From assembly GCA_024653905.1 (NCBI GenBank), contig JANLGZ010000073.1:1-7436 (forward strand): a DNA stretch of 7,436 nucleotides, written 5' to 3'. Of the stretch, positions 1 through 7,077 are shown in pieces. The DNA is from an archaeon (lineage in GTDB: Archaea > Iainarchaeota > Iainarchaeia > Iainarchaeales > Iainarchaeaceae). Positions within the stretch are counted from its first letter, which is position 1; each line of letters starts with the position of its first letter. The notes under the pieces are model-generated. The model was not told the DNA's origin and did no database searches. It saw only the letters and a list, made by a program, of their open reading frames with translations. The position numbers and the translations under genes were made by a program.

Positions 1-605
1 CCTTCAATTTTTGGTTTTTTTATTTTAAATTTGGCTTTTCCGTTTTCAAAGAAAAAGTTTCCGGCAAAAATCCCAAGCAAAACAACTCCAAACCATGGAA
101 ATATAGAAAAATAATCAAGCGTTGGTATTGGTGTTGCAAGACCTACCCACATTAAAGAAAATATTTCAAGCGATGGAAGGTTGTAAAATTGCGGTAACAG
201 CAAAACAAACAATCCAAGTGCTAAAGAAATATATTTTCTGTTTGCAAAAGGAATTCCAAGCAGAATAGAAATTCCTATAAAATGTAAAATCCCGAAATAA
301 ATGTAGCTTTGCGGAAAAAGAATAAATGTAACAAGGCTTATTCCAAGTGCGGCTCCTAATATTTTTCCCGCTCTCCCTATCATTGGAGTAGTATGACCTT
401 TGTGTTTGCTGAATGAGAGTGCAAGGCTTACTCCTGCCAAAAAAATAAACAATGAAGCAGTTGCTATTTGAAATACACCCCAAAACCCAGAGTAAATATT
501 TCCTTGAATAAAATTAAAATATTTTAAATCCCAAAGTAAGTGAAACACAATCATCATTATGATTGCAATTCCCCTCAAAAAATCAATTTCCCAAAACCTG
601 GGCAT
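1..605 (-). CDS. DUF1624 / HGSNAT-like membrane acyltransferase, 3' end off window
   Basis: Open from an ATG at 605 to the window edge, giving 201 residues without a stop; the C-terminus lies outside. The protein opens with RFWEIDFLRGIAIIMMIVFH (residues 3-22). It then shows a GVSLALSF stretch near 58-65, a YFGILHFIGIS motif near 103-113 and DYFSIFPWFGVVLLGIFAG near 164-182. These are the hallmark segments of the DUF1624 family, the catalytic domain of heparan-alpha-glucosaminide N-acetyltransferase. About seven hydrophobic segments are visible (roughly 10-28, 42-64, 82-98, 101-119, 125-141, 146-160, 166-186), so it is an integral membrane protein. The human relative moves an acetyl group from acetyl-CoA across a membrane to a glucosamine. 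The prokaryotic substrate is unknown, and acylation of a cell-surface glycan or lipid is only a guess. The start lies one base after the stop of the small upstream ORF, and no strong ribosome-binding site precedes it (only a GGT about 8 bases upstream), which suggests translational coupling. Family assignment is firm; function is not. Confidence 0.88.
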   Translation of the reverse strand, partial: MPRFWEIDFLRGIAIIMMIVFHLLWDLKYFNFIQGNIYSGFWGVFQIATASLFIFLAGVSLALSFSKHKGHTTPMIGRAGKILGAALGISLVTFILFPQSYIYFGILHFIGISILLGIPFANRKYISLALGLFVLLLPQFYNLPSLEIFSLMWVGLATPIPTLDYFSIFPWFGVVLLGIFAGNFFFENGKAKFKIKKPKIE

Positions 606-606
606 T

Positions 607-762
607 TTAATTACCAAAAAGTTTTTTCTTTAATTTTGCAAAAAATCCCTGAGAGTTTTTCAGGTTTTTAATTTTCATTTCATGCTCATCTAGTTCTTTT
701 TCCATCTGTTGAGTTTCAGCATGCATATTATCTATTATTTTTTTGTGAAAATCATTTTCCAT
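607..762 (-). CDS. 51-aa charged helical small protein, unknown function
   Basis: ATG at 762 to TAA at 609-607, 51 codons. An in-frame TAA at 774-772 excludes a longer version. The product is rich in Lys and Glu and has no Pro. Residues 1-36 look like one amphipathic or coiled-coil helix with hydrophobic positions I9, I10, M13, M20, L24, M29, I31 and L34. Residues 40-51 (FFAKLKKKLFGN with the preceding G) form a basic amphipathic tail that could touch a membrane or nucleic acid. There is no signal peptide and no cysteine. It begins 38 bp after the nrdJ stop and ends one base before the DUF1624 ATG (TAA, A, ATG), so the two are probably co-translated. No Shine-Dalgarno motif is visible, but a TATA-like box sits at the spacing expected for a leaderless archaeal message. 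I do not recognise a family. Support comes from tight packing and a sensible helical protein; chance remains possible for an ORF this short. Confidence 0.6.
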   Translation of the reverse strand: MENDFHKKIIDNMHAETQQMEKELDEHEMKIKNLKNSQGFFAKLKKKLFGN

Positions 763-784
763 AAGAAAGAATTAGTATTGCTTA

Positions 785-792
785 TTATTTAA
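785..792 (-). promoter_or_regulatory. Candidate TATA box for the 51-aa ORF and DUF1624 gene
   Basis: TTAAATAA on the minus strand lies in the 38-bp gap after nrdJ, centred about 26-27 bp before the ATG at 762. That is the spacing expected for an archaeal TATA box of a leaderless transcript, and it would explain the missing ribosome-binding site. No clear BRE is seen, and AT-rich sequence gives such matches by chance. Read-through from nrdJ is the alternative. Confidence 0.3.
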
Positions 793-800
793 TGTTTGCT

Positions 801-3800
801 TCAGCTACAACCTGAGGTCTGTCCACAATCATCACAAACAGTACAAGCACCATTACGCCTTACTCTCATAGAACCGCATCCACCACACTGATCTCCAGTA
901 TAACCTTTCTCTTTTGCAACAATAATCTTGGTTTCTTCTTCATTTACTATTTTTTTATCAAGTTCTTCTATTGTTTTTGGTTTTGATTGTTCTTGCTGAG
1001 GTGTCGGAGGAACTATTCTTTTCTGTTCTCCTCCTACATCAGAACCATTAATCGGTTTCACGTGAACAAAATCAGTCCTGTTCAAATACTCGTATCCTAG
1101 TGCTCTGAAAATATAATCAATTATTGATGTTGATGATTTTATTGATTCATGTCCAGTTACCGCTCCTGAGGGTTCAAATCTTGTGAATGTAAATGAATCC
1201 ACAAACTCTTCAAGTGGCACACCATATTGCAGTGATTTAGAAATAGCAACCGCAAAGCAATTCAATAGCGCTCTGTAAGAAGCTCCCTCTTTATACATGT
1301 CAATAAAAATTTCCCCAAGAGTTCCATCAGGATATTCTCCTGTTTTTACAAATACTTTATGTCCGCCTATTGTTGCTTCCTGTACAAAACCACTTCTTTT
1401 TGTAGGTAGTTTGTGTTTTTCAAGTTTAATTGCAATCTTTTGCTGAATCTGTTGCGGTCCAATAGTTTCATCAAGAGCATCTTCTTCTCCAATCCATGCT
1501 ATTTCATCCTCATCAGTAATAGTGCTTAATGGTTGTGATAATTTTGAACCGTCTCTGTAAAGTGCATTAGCTTTAAGCATCAATTGCCAAGATTGCAAAT
1601 AAGCATCTTTAATTTCCTCAACCGTTGAGTGATTTGGCATGTTAATTGTTTTACTAATAGCTCCTGTAATAAATGGCTGAGCTGCAGCCATCATTTTTAT
1701 GTGACCTAAATGCTGAATAAATCTTTGTCCTTTCTTTCCGCACTTTGAAGCACAATCAAATACCGGGTAATTTTCTCTTTTCAAATGCGGTGCACCTTCT
1801 ATTGTCATTGTTCCGCACACATAATCATTTGCTCTTCCAATTTCTTCTTTTGTATAACCCATTGCATTAAGCATGTCAAAGTTTGAACTGTTTAATTGTG
1901 TATCACTAAAACCGATTTTTTTGCAGAACTCTTCTCCTAAAGCCCATTTATTAAAAGCGAATTTTAAGTCAAATACATTAGGAAGCTGATTTTCTATTTC
2001 TGCAATTTTATCTTCTGTAAATCCTTTTGCAAGCAAACTTTCTCTATTAATTGCAGGAGCTCCTTCCAAACTTCCGGTTCCTTTTGCGTATTTTATAATA
2101 TCCTCAATTTCCTCATCTGTATGCCCGAGTTTTTTCAAGGCTCTTGGAACGCTTTGATTAACTATTTTGAAATAACCTCCTCCTGCAAGCTTTTTGAATT
2201 TTACCATTGCAAAATCAGGTTCAATTCCTGTTGTATCACAATCCATTACCAAACCAATTGTTCCTGTTGGAGCAATTACTGTTACTTGTGCATTTCTAAA
2301 ACCATGTTTTTCTCCAAGAGTTAAAGCTCTGTCCCAAGAATCTTTTGCTGCAGCAACTAATTGCTCTGAAACTTTTTCAGGATTAATTCCAACAGGTTTG
2401 ATTGTTAATCCTTCATAAGTATTTTTTTCATTGTAAGCAGCTCTTCTGTGATTTCTTATTACGCGGAGCATATCCTCGCGGTTTTCTTTAAACCTGTTAA
2501 ATGGCCCTAAAGCTTCTGCCATTTCAGCTGAAGCAGCATAGCTTTCTCCGCACATTATTGCGGTTATTGTACCAGCAATTGCTCTTCCTTCATCCGAATC
2601 ATAAGGTATTCCTGAAACCATTAGTAATGTGCCTAAATTAGCATAACCTAAACCTAAAGTTCTGTAATCATAACTTTTTTGTGCAATTTCCTTTGCAGGA
2701 AACTGAGCCATCAAAACACTAATCTCAAGTACTATTGTCCAGATTCTTGTAGCATTTCTGAATTTTTCAATCTCAAAAGAACCATTTTTATCCAAAAAAT
2801 GAATAAGATTAATACTTGCTAAATTGCAGGCAGTATCATCCAAAAACATGTACTCTGAACAATTGTGAATCGAAATTCCGTTTGCTATGAAAGAGTGAGT
2901 GAATGGTTCTATTAGGTCATAAACTTTTTCTTCCCCCAAGTATTCAAGCGATTTTACTTTGTCATATGGTTTGTCTTCATAGGTTGATACAAGTAAATTC
3001 ATTTTTTCAAGGTCTGCACTTTTTTCGGATTCGGTCATAAATCCAATCATATTTTCAAATAATATTCTTGAGCTTTTTGAAATCCTCAAGCTGTGCATTT
3101 CTTTTACTTTATATTCTTTTATCCCGCCTTTTCCATCAGGAAGCATAGCCGTGCTTTTTCCTGCTCTTCTGTTTTTGTAAATTTTGCTTTTGATTCCAAA
3201 TCCAAGAAGTAATATTTGTACTCCTTTGAGCATTTCACTGCTTGTTGAGTCTAATGAAACATATTGGCTTTTTTCCTCATAATTTGCTACTGTTCCGTCA
3301 GCACTAAACAATCCCTGCAGAACGTATTTTTGTTCCCCTAATGAAAGAGAAAATATTTCGTCTGAAATCGTTTTCTCGGGTGATTTTTGACTTAAATTAA
3401 CAAACATCGAAATTTTTTCAATCATGCTTTTTGTGACAATATTTATTTTTGAGCAAGTAGATGTTTCGAGTACTCTCATGCATGAATTTTTGTGTGTTAT
3501 TTTTTCATGGGTTGAACAATAACTCGCGATTTTTTCCAATATTTTATCTTCATTTTTTCCCATGGTTATTTGTATTTTATTTCCTGAACCAGAGCCATCT
3601 CCTAAGTAAATGCCAATCAATTGGTAAAACTCTTTTTCTTGCGGTTCAATAATAACAGTGTATTTTGTTGAAGGAATACAAACAAAATCATCTTTTGTTA
3701 ATTCTGCGGCTTGAATAAAACCCCTGTTTTTAGTATAAACTTTATGGTCTGCAGTTAGTTTTAACTCATAACCCGAATTTGTTTCCAATCTGTAAACTGG

Positions 3801-6470
3801 TTTGATTCCTGTTTCAAAAGAACCGTTTGTAAGCCCTGTGCTCATTTCATCCAGATTTGTTATTATTTCTGTTTCTTTACTAATTAAATTATCAATTCTT
3901 TGCCACCCATTATTTTTTGTAAGTATTAGGGTATCTCCAGTAACACATGGGTTACTAGCATTAATCCTGCCATCCTTAGGGCAGGTGTGCCATTCGTTAA
4001 TTGTATCATCAAATTGCAAACCAGGGTCAGCTGAATGCCATGCTGCTCTTGCAATCTTATCCCAAAGATCCCTTGCTTTGAGAGTTTTTCCAATACTATT
4101 ATTGGTTCTGAATTTCAAATCCCAATTACTATCATTGAGAACCGATTCAATAAATTTGTTGCTTACTCTTACAGAATTATTTGCATTCTGTCCTGAAACA
4201 GTCAAGTATGCTTCTGAATTATAATTAGTGTCAAATGTTGGAAAGTCAATTGTTTTTTCTCCCTGCTCTGCTAATTGTAAAACTCTGAGAATATAATTCG
4301 GAGAAACATTATCCTTCATTGCATTTCTAATTGTTTTTCCAAGCTCCTTGTTTTTTTTCACATCGGTTGATTTTCCTTCAAATGCAACTCTCATTATTTC
4401 ATTCAAGTGATAATTACAAGCCTTGCTTCCTGCAACCATTGATGCAACTTTTTGTTCCTCCAATACTTTCCAGTTAATGAACTGTTCAATATCAGGGTGA
4501 TCAATATCAAGGCAAACCATTTTTGCCGCTCTTCTTGTTGTGCCGCCACTTTTAATTGCACCAGCCGCTCTATCAAGTACTTTCAAAAATGACATTAATC
4601 CTGAACTATACCCTCCTCCAGAAAGTGGTTCTCCTGAACCTCTTAAATTTGAAAAGTTTGTTCCTGTACCTGAACCGTATTTGAATAATCTTGCTTCTCT
4701 TGTAATTAAATCAAAAATTCCTCCCTCGTTTACAAGGTCATCTCTTAATGATTGTATAAAACAGTTGTGTACAATCACGCCGTTTGCAAGAAATTTCTCG
4801 CTTTCCGTTTGAATATCATAAACCGTCTCTTCTCCGATATAATCTATACTCGAGATTGTTTCAAGAGAAGTTGGTGGTTTTGTTTTTCCATCAACTAGTA
4901 AATTAAGTAATTCTAATTTTTCTTTTTTTTCCTCTGAAATAAAACCCACTATGTTTTGGAATTTAATTCTTTCAGAGCGATAAGCAATTATTACCTGGTA
5001 TTGAGTATGTCTGTCTTCTCTGGAATCTTTGCATAGGCTAACTTTTGAGTAAATGCCAATATTAAGAAGCATATTCTGAACTTGGTGGGCCAGTTGTTCT
5101 GAAATAGTTGACAGTACAATATCCCCGGAGTTTCTGCCGTCTTCCTTTCTTATTCTTACACAACCATCTGCCTGGAATAATGCCTTCAGAAATTCTGCGT
5201 GTATTTCCTTATTTGACTCTAAAATTTTTTGAGGAACCCTGGCACTTAATGAATTCTGGTTCAAATCATACTCGTAAACAAAAGTTTTTATGCTTGCGAA
5301 GTCTCTCCTCACAATTCTATAAGTGGGGCTGATTTCTTTTTTTGTTGTAACCGTGAAACCTCCAAATAAGTTTTCAAATAATTCTGTAACTTGCTCATAT
5401 TCTTCTTCATTAATTGTTATTACTCCGAACATTGTTGTTTTTCCGTATTGGCCAAAATAACCGTCTCCGACAACCCATCCAGCAACACTCGCTTTTTGCA
5501 ATTCTTCTTTTGAGGTTTTTGTTTTTTGAATTAAACCAGAATTAGCATTCTCTGTTGCTTCGTTTATATTTTCATAATTAATTATCTGCTGTACTTTAAA
5601 TCCAAGAGTGTTTTTGAGTTCATTCCATTGGAATTCTGTTTCTCTTGTGGAAGCGGATAAAATTAAATGGTCATCTGTAAAATCTATATAATTACCATTT
5701 GCCAAAGTTGCCCTGAAAACTTTTTTCACTCCGTTTTCTTTTACTGCCTGAATTTTTACCATTTTTTCTCCGTCAAAAATTTTTAACCCGTTCATTTCTT
5801 CTTCAACAATTTTTCCAAGTTCCATTATTCCTTTTTCAGTGAAAAGCATAGTGTCATAACGGCCACATGCATGAGGCTGAGGGTGTGAATAAGAATCAGT
5901 TGCTCTTTCAAGTACACTTGTATCAGGATTTACAAAATAATGTCCTTGTGCGGGACCGTTGATTCCGTAATTGTGGTGCAAACCAGTGTTGAACCATTGC
6001 GGCGAGTTTGGTGCCGCGTATTGATTAATGAGCATGAATTTTAATTCATCTTCAAATGCTTGTGCATCTTCCGTTGACCCGAAGTAACCATATTTTTCTC
6101 CCCAAAATCTCCATGTTTCGGCAAGTCTTGCCACAACCTGCTTTGCGCTTTTTTCAGGCCCTAATACTTGTTTTCCATCCTCATCAAGAATAGGTTCATT
6201 ATTTTTGTCAAACTGAGGAACTCCAGCTTTTCTGAAGTATTTTTGAGCTATAATATCAGTAGCTATTTGAGTCCATTTTTTAGGGATTTCAAGATTATTC
6301 ATTTCGAATACAGTGCTTCCATCAGGGTTCTTTATTACAGAACTCCTTGTGCTGTATTCAACCAATTCTAAGGGGCTTTCATCTTTTTTTGTGAAAACCC
6401 TTTCAATTGTAAGTCCTTTACTTGTTTGACGAGTTTCTTGTTTAGGGATGTTTTCTTCCATATTTATCAT
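801..6470 (-). CDS. nrdJ: Adenosylcobalamin-dependent (class II) ribonucleotide reductase with two inteins
   Basis: Cytoplasmic enzyme that reduces ribonucleotides to deoxyribonucleotides using an AdoCbl-generated thiyl radical. The precursor is 1889 aa. Removing inteins at residues 202-569 and 842-1203 leaves 1159 aa, in the usual range for long NrdJ proteins. Extein landmarks: NSPQWFNTG (155-163), HPQPHA at 196-201 joined to CFIQS at 570-574, [12 protein letters not shown] (596-607), GRINASNP (834-841) joined to CSEY at 1204-1207, PTGTIG phosphate-binding loop (1401-1406), TSCPD-like domain (about 1692-1800), and a C-terminal cysteine cluster (C1862, C1865, C1876, C1879, C1882, C1888). By alignment to known RNRs, C1204 is the thiyl-radical cysteine, E1206 the active-site glutamate, N840 the substrate-binding Asn, and C570 and C1215 the redox pair; the 11-residue gap between C1204 and C1215 fits NrdJ. 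No N-terminal ATP-cone is visible. Start: ATG 6470 was chosen, but ATG 6461 (Met4) is possible because the weak AAGG at 6477-6474 does not decide. A thioredoxin gene diverges from it. The frame is intact. Confidence 0.97.
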   Translation of the reverse strand: MINMEENIPKQETRQTSKGLTIERVFTKKDESPLELVEYSTRSSVIKNPDGSTVFEMNNLEIPKKWTQIATDIIAQKYFRKAGVPQFDKNNEPILDEDGKQVLGPEKSAKQVVARLAETWRFWGEKYGYFGSTEDAQAFEDELKFMLINQYAAPNSPQWFNTGLHHNYGINGPAQGHYFVNPDTSVLERATDSYSHPQPHACGRYDTMLFTEKGIMELGKIVEEEMNGLKIFDGEKMVKIQAVKENGVKKVFRATLANGNYIDFTDDHLILSASTRETEFQWNELKNTLGFKVQQIINYENINEATENANSGLIQKTKTSKEELQKASVAGWVVGDGYFGQYGKTTMFGVITINEEEYEQVTELFENLFGGFTVTTKKEISPTYRIVRRDFASIKTFVYEYDLNQNSLSARVPQKILESNKEIHAEFLKALFQADGCVRIRKEDGRNSGDIVLSTISEQLAHQVQNMLLNIGIYSKVSLCKDSREDRHTQYQVIIAYRSERIKFQNIVGFISEEKKEKLELLNLLVDGKTKPPTSLETISSIDYIGEETVYDIQTESEKFLANGVIVHNCFIQSLRDDLVNEGGIFDLITREARLFKYGSGTGTNFSNLRGSGEPLSGGGYSSGLMSFLKVLDRAAGAIKSGGTTRRAAKMVCLDIDHPDIEQFINWKVLEEQKVASMVAGSKACNYHLNEIMRVAFEGKSTDVKKNKELGKTIRNAMKDNVSPNYILRVLQLAEQGEKTIDFPTFDTNYNSEAYLTVSGQNANNSVRVSNKFIESVLNDSNWDLKFRTNNSIGKTLKARDLWDKIARAAWHSADPGLQFDDTINEWHTCPKDGRINASNPCVTGDTLILTKNNGWQRIDNLISKETEIITNLDEMSTGLTNGSFETGIKPVYRLETNSGYELKLTADHKVYTKNRGFIQAAELTKDDFVCIPSTKYTVIIEPQEKEFYQLIGIYLGDGSGSGNKIQITMGKNEDKILEKIASYCSTHEKITHKNSCMRVLETSTCSKINIVTKSMIEKISMFVNLSQKSPEKTISDEIFSLSLGEQKYVLQGLFSADGTVANYEEKSQYVSLDSTSSEMLKGVQILLLGFGIKSKIYKNRRAGKSTAMLPDGKGGIKEYKVKEMHSLRISKSSRILFENMIGFMTESEKSADLEKMNLLVSTYEDKPYDKVKSLEYLGEEKVYDLIEPFTHSFIANGISIHNCSEYMFLDDTACNLASINLIHFLDKNGSFEIEKFRNATRIWTIVLEISVLMAQFPAKEIAQKSYDYRTLGLGYANLGTLLMVSGIPYDSDEGRAIAGTITAIMCGESYAASAEMAEALGPFNRFKENREDMLRVIRNHRRAAYNEKNTYEGLTIKPVGINPEKVSEQLVAAAKDSWDRALTLGEKHGFRNAQVTVIAPTGTIGLVMDCDTTGIEPDFAMVKFKKLAGGGYFKIVNQSVPRALKKLGHTDEEIEDIIKYAKGTGSLEGAPAINRESLLAKGFTEDKIAEIENQLPNVFDLKFAFNKWALGEEFCKKIGFSDTQLNSSNFDMLNAMGYTKEEIGRANDYVCGTMTIEGAPHLKRENYPVFDCASKCGKKGQRFIQHLGHIKMMAAAQPFITGAISKTINMPNHSTVEEIKDAYLQSWQLMLKANALYRDGSKLSQPLSTITDEDEIAWIGEEDALDETIGPQQIQQKIAIKLEKHKLPTKRSGFVQEATIGGHKVFVKTGEYPDGTLGEIFIDMYKEGASYRALLNCFAVAISKSLQYGVPLEEFVDSFTFTRFEPSGAVTGHESIKSSTSIIDYIFRALGYEYLNRTDFVHVKPINGSDVGGEQKRIVPPTPQQEQSKPKTIEELDKKIVNEEETKIIVAKEKGYTGDQCGGCGSMRVRRNGACTVCDDCGQTSGCS
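2862..3947 (-). mobile_element. Intein 2 in NrdJ (362 aa, LAGLIDADG type), before the thiyl-radical cysteine
   Basis: Residues 842-1203 of the precursor. It begins [10 protein letters not shown] (block A), has TADH at 906-909 (block B), and ends [21 protein letters not shown] (1183-1203, quoted as blocks F and G: first VYDLIEP, last NGISIHN) with His1202 and Asn1203, followed by Cys1204. The endonuclease part has LIGIYLGDG (951-959, acidic D958) and LQGLFSADG (1051-1059, acidic D1058). Removal rejoins GRINASNP to CSEYMFLDD, the NrdJ active-site loop. Internal cysteines are C931, C985, C997 and C1006. All splicing and LAGLIDADG acidic residues are present, so it looks like a full-length mobile intein. 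Its second half resembles intein 1 (see findings). Confidence 0.96.
4764..5867 (-). mobile_element. Intein 1 in NrdJ (368 aa, LAGLIDADG type), before the first redox cysteine
   Basis: Residues 202-569 of the NrdJ precursor. The first residue is Cys (CGRYDTML, block A). Block B has the TDDH motif at 265-268. The C-terminal blocks read [20 protein letters not shown] at 550-569, with penultimate His568 and terminal Asn569, followed by Cys570 as the +1 residue. This is a complete class 1 splicing set. The central part carries two LAGLIDADG motifs, AGWVVGDG (330-337, acidic D336) and KALFQADG (429-436, acidic D435), so a homing endonuclease domain lies between about 326 and 530. Excision rejoins HPQPHA to CFIQS, restoring a near-invariant NrdJ segment, which fixes both boundaries to the residue. 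Other cysteines inside are C437 and C480. Splicing activity is inferred from motifs only. Confidence 0.96.
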
Positions 6471-6486
6471 GAGCCTTATTTAGTTC

Positions 6487-6500
6487 TTCCTTAGCAGGAA
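6487..6500. repeat. Small palindrome near the nrdJ transcription start
   Basis: TTCCT at 6487-6491 and AGGAA at 6496-6500 form a perfect 5-bp inverted repeat around TAGC. A further AGTT/AACT extension is offset by three bases. It lies where transcription from the nrdJ TATA box would begin (around 6496) and includes the AAGGA nearest the start codon. It could be an operator or a leader hairpin; chance is also possible for arms this short. Confidence 0.25.
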
Positions 6501-6515
6501 CTATATTTTTGTTTT

Positions 6516-6527
6516 ATTATATAAAAA
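6516..6527 (-). promoter_or_regulatory. TATA box of nrdJ
   Basis: The minus strand reads TTTTTATATAAT, a very good match to the archaeal TATA consensus TTTATATA, centred about 52 bp before the ATG at 6470. With the usual 25-27 bp to the start site, transcription would begin near 6496 and leave a leader of about 25 nt. The upstream BRE region (ATAAGG) is purine-rich but not a clear match. Confidence 0.6.
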
Positions 6528-6570
6528 CCTTATGGGCTGTCTCAATAAATTCATAAACCTAACTAATAAT

Positions 6571-6632
6571 TCTTATTTTTGTTAGCTTTTCGTACAAATT
6601 TATTTTTATTATCATTTTTTTGTTAGCTTTTC
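6571..6632. repeat. 21-bp direct repeat in the nrdJ-thioredoxin intergenic region
   Basis: Two copies at 6571-6591 and 6612-6632 share 19 of 21 positions, with a perfect 16-bp core TTTTTGTTAGCTTTTC (GAAAAGCTAACAAAAA read in the nrdJ direction). They start 41 bp apart, close to four helical turns, so both would face the same side of the DNA. They sit upstream of the nrdJ TATA box and also upstream of the thioredoxin start. Tandem regulator-binding sites are a reasonable reading, but poly-T content raises the chance of coincidence. The rest of 6471-6762 holds only the TATA-like elements and the palindrome listed separately; I see no ORF, tRNA or riboswitch fold in it. Confidence 0.5.
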
Positions 6633-6714
6633 AAACTATTATAAGTATTTTTGTTTGTTGTTATTGGGTTTTTTGGTAACAAAAATTATTTCTATTCTAT
6701 TTTCTGTCACGTTC

Positions 6715-6726
6715 TTTTTAAAAAAC
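6715..6726 (+). promoter_or_regulatory. Candidate TATA box for the thioredoxin gene
   Basis: TTTTTAAAAAAC is centred near 6720. A start site about 25 bp downstream (near 6745) would give a short leader that still contains the ribosome-binding site at 6751-6757. A second TATA-like stretch, TTATAAGTA near 6638-6646, is an alternative with a longer leader. The choice is uncertain in DNA this AT-rich. Confidence 0.35.
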
Positions 6727-6750
6727 AATTTTACCTAATAATTTCCTCTT

Positions 6751-6757
6751 GGAGGTG
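6751..6757 (+). promoter_or_regulatory. Strong Shine-Dalgarno site fixing a TTG start
   Basis: GGAGGTG is a perfect complement to the 16S rRNA anti-Shine-Dalgarno tail and lies 5 bases before TTG at 6763. No ATG is placed as well, so this site decides the thioredoxin start. It is the only strong ribosome-binding site in the window. Confidence 0.85.
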
Positions 6758-6762
6758 TTATA

Positions 6763-7077
6763 TTGAAAGAACTAACAGATGCTGAATTCGACGATTTCAT
6801 AAAAAACAATGAATTAGTTATAATAGATTTTTGGGCTGAATGGTGCGGTCCGTGTAAAATGGTAGCTCCTACTTTTGAGGCACTATCAAAAGACTATGAA
6901 GGAAAAGTAGCCTTTGCTAAACTGGATACAATGGCAAATGAACAAACGCCTGCCAAATTTGGTGTTGCTTCTATTCCAAATTTCATTGTTTTCAGAAATG
7001 GCGAACAAATAGGTTCTATTGTTGGGGCAATGCTCAAACCTGATTTTAAGCGAAAGCTTGATGAAATAATCGAATAA
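6763..7077 (+). CDS. trxA: Thioredoxin
   Basis: A 104-aa single-domain thioredoxin, the usual family length, cytoplasmic with no signal peptide. The active site is WCGPC at residues 27-31 (redox pair C28 and C31) inside IDFWAEWCGPCK, with buried Asp22 matching the conserved acid of E. coli thioredoxin. The cis-proline is P72 in ASIPNF, and the FRNGEQIGSIVGA strand-turn (77-89) is typical. It reduces protein disulfides, using electrons from a thioredoxin reductase that is not in this window. Translation starts at TTG, supported by the GGAGGTG site 5 bases upstream. It is divergent from nrdJ across 292 bp, which makes it a likely reductant for the C-terminal cysteines of that enzyme; this partnership is inferred from known RNR biochemistry and from position. 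Its TAA is immediately followed by the opposing dus stop. The trxA symbol is by family, not by proven orthology. Confidence 0.95.
   Translation: MKELTDAEFDDFIKNNELVIIDFWAEWCGPCKMVAPTFEALSKDYEGKVAFAKLDTMANEQTPAKFGVASIPNFIVFRNGEQIGSIVGAMLKPDFKRKLDEIIE

Noticed and set aside
166..483. Minus-strand 105-codon ORF
   Set aside because: It is out of frame with the DUF1624 gene that covers the same bases with clear family motifs and membrane segments; its own translation is not protein-like.
801..803. Recoded TGA at the end of nrdJ
   Set aside because: The protein ends at a natural C-terminal cysteine motif, and a different gene begins 38 bp later in another frame, so TGA is a real stop.
2121..5332. 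Several plus-strand ORFs of 63 to 140 codons within the nrdJ region
   Set aside because: They are antisense shadows of nrdJ and its inteins, with no recognisable domains or ribosome-binding sites.
6168..6371. Plus-strand 67-codon ORF opposite the nrdJ 5' end
   Set aside because: Antisense to conserved NrdJ coding sequence and not protein-like.
6471..6762. Cobalamin riboswitch or other structured RNA upstream of the B12-dependent reductase
   Set aside because: No B12-box-like sequence or stable long stems are visible; the region is low-complexity AT-rich DNA with only short repeats, and the predicted nrdJ leader is about 25 nt.
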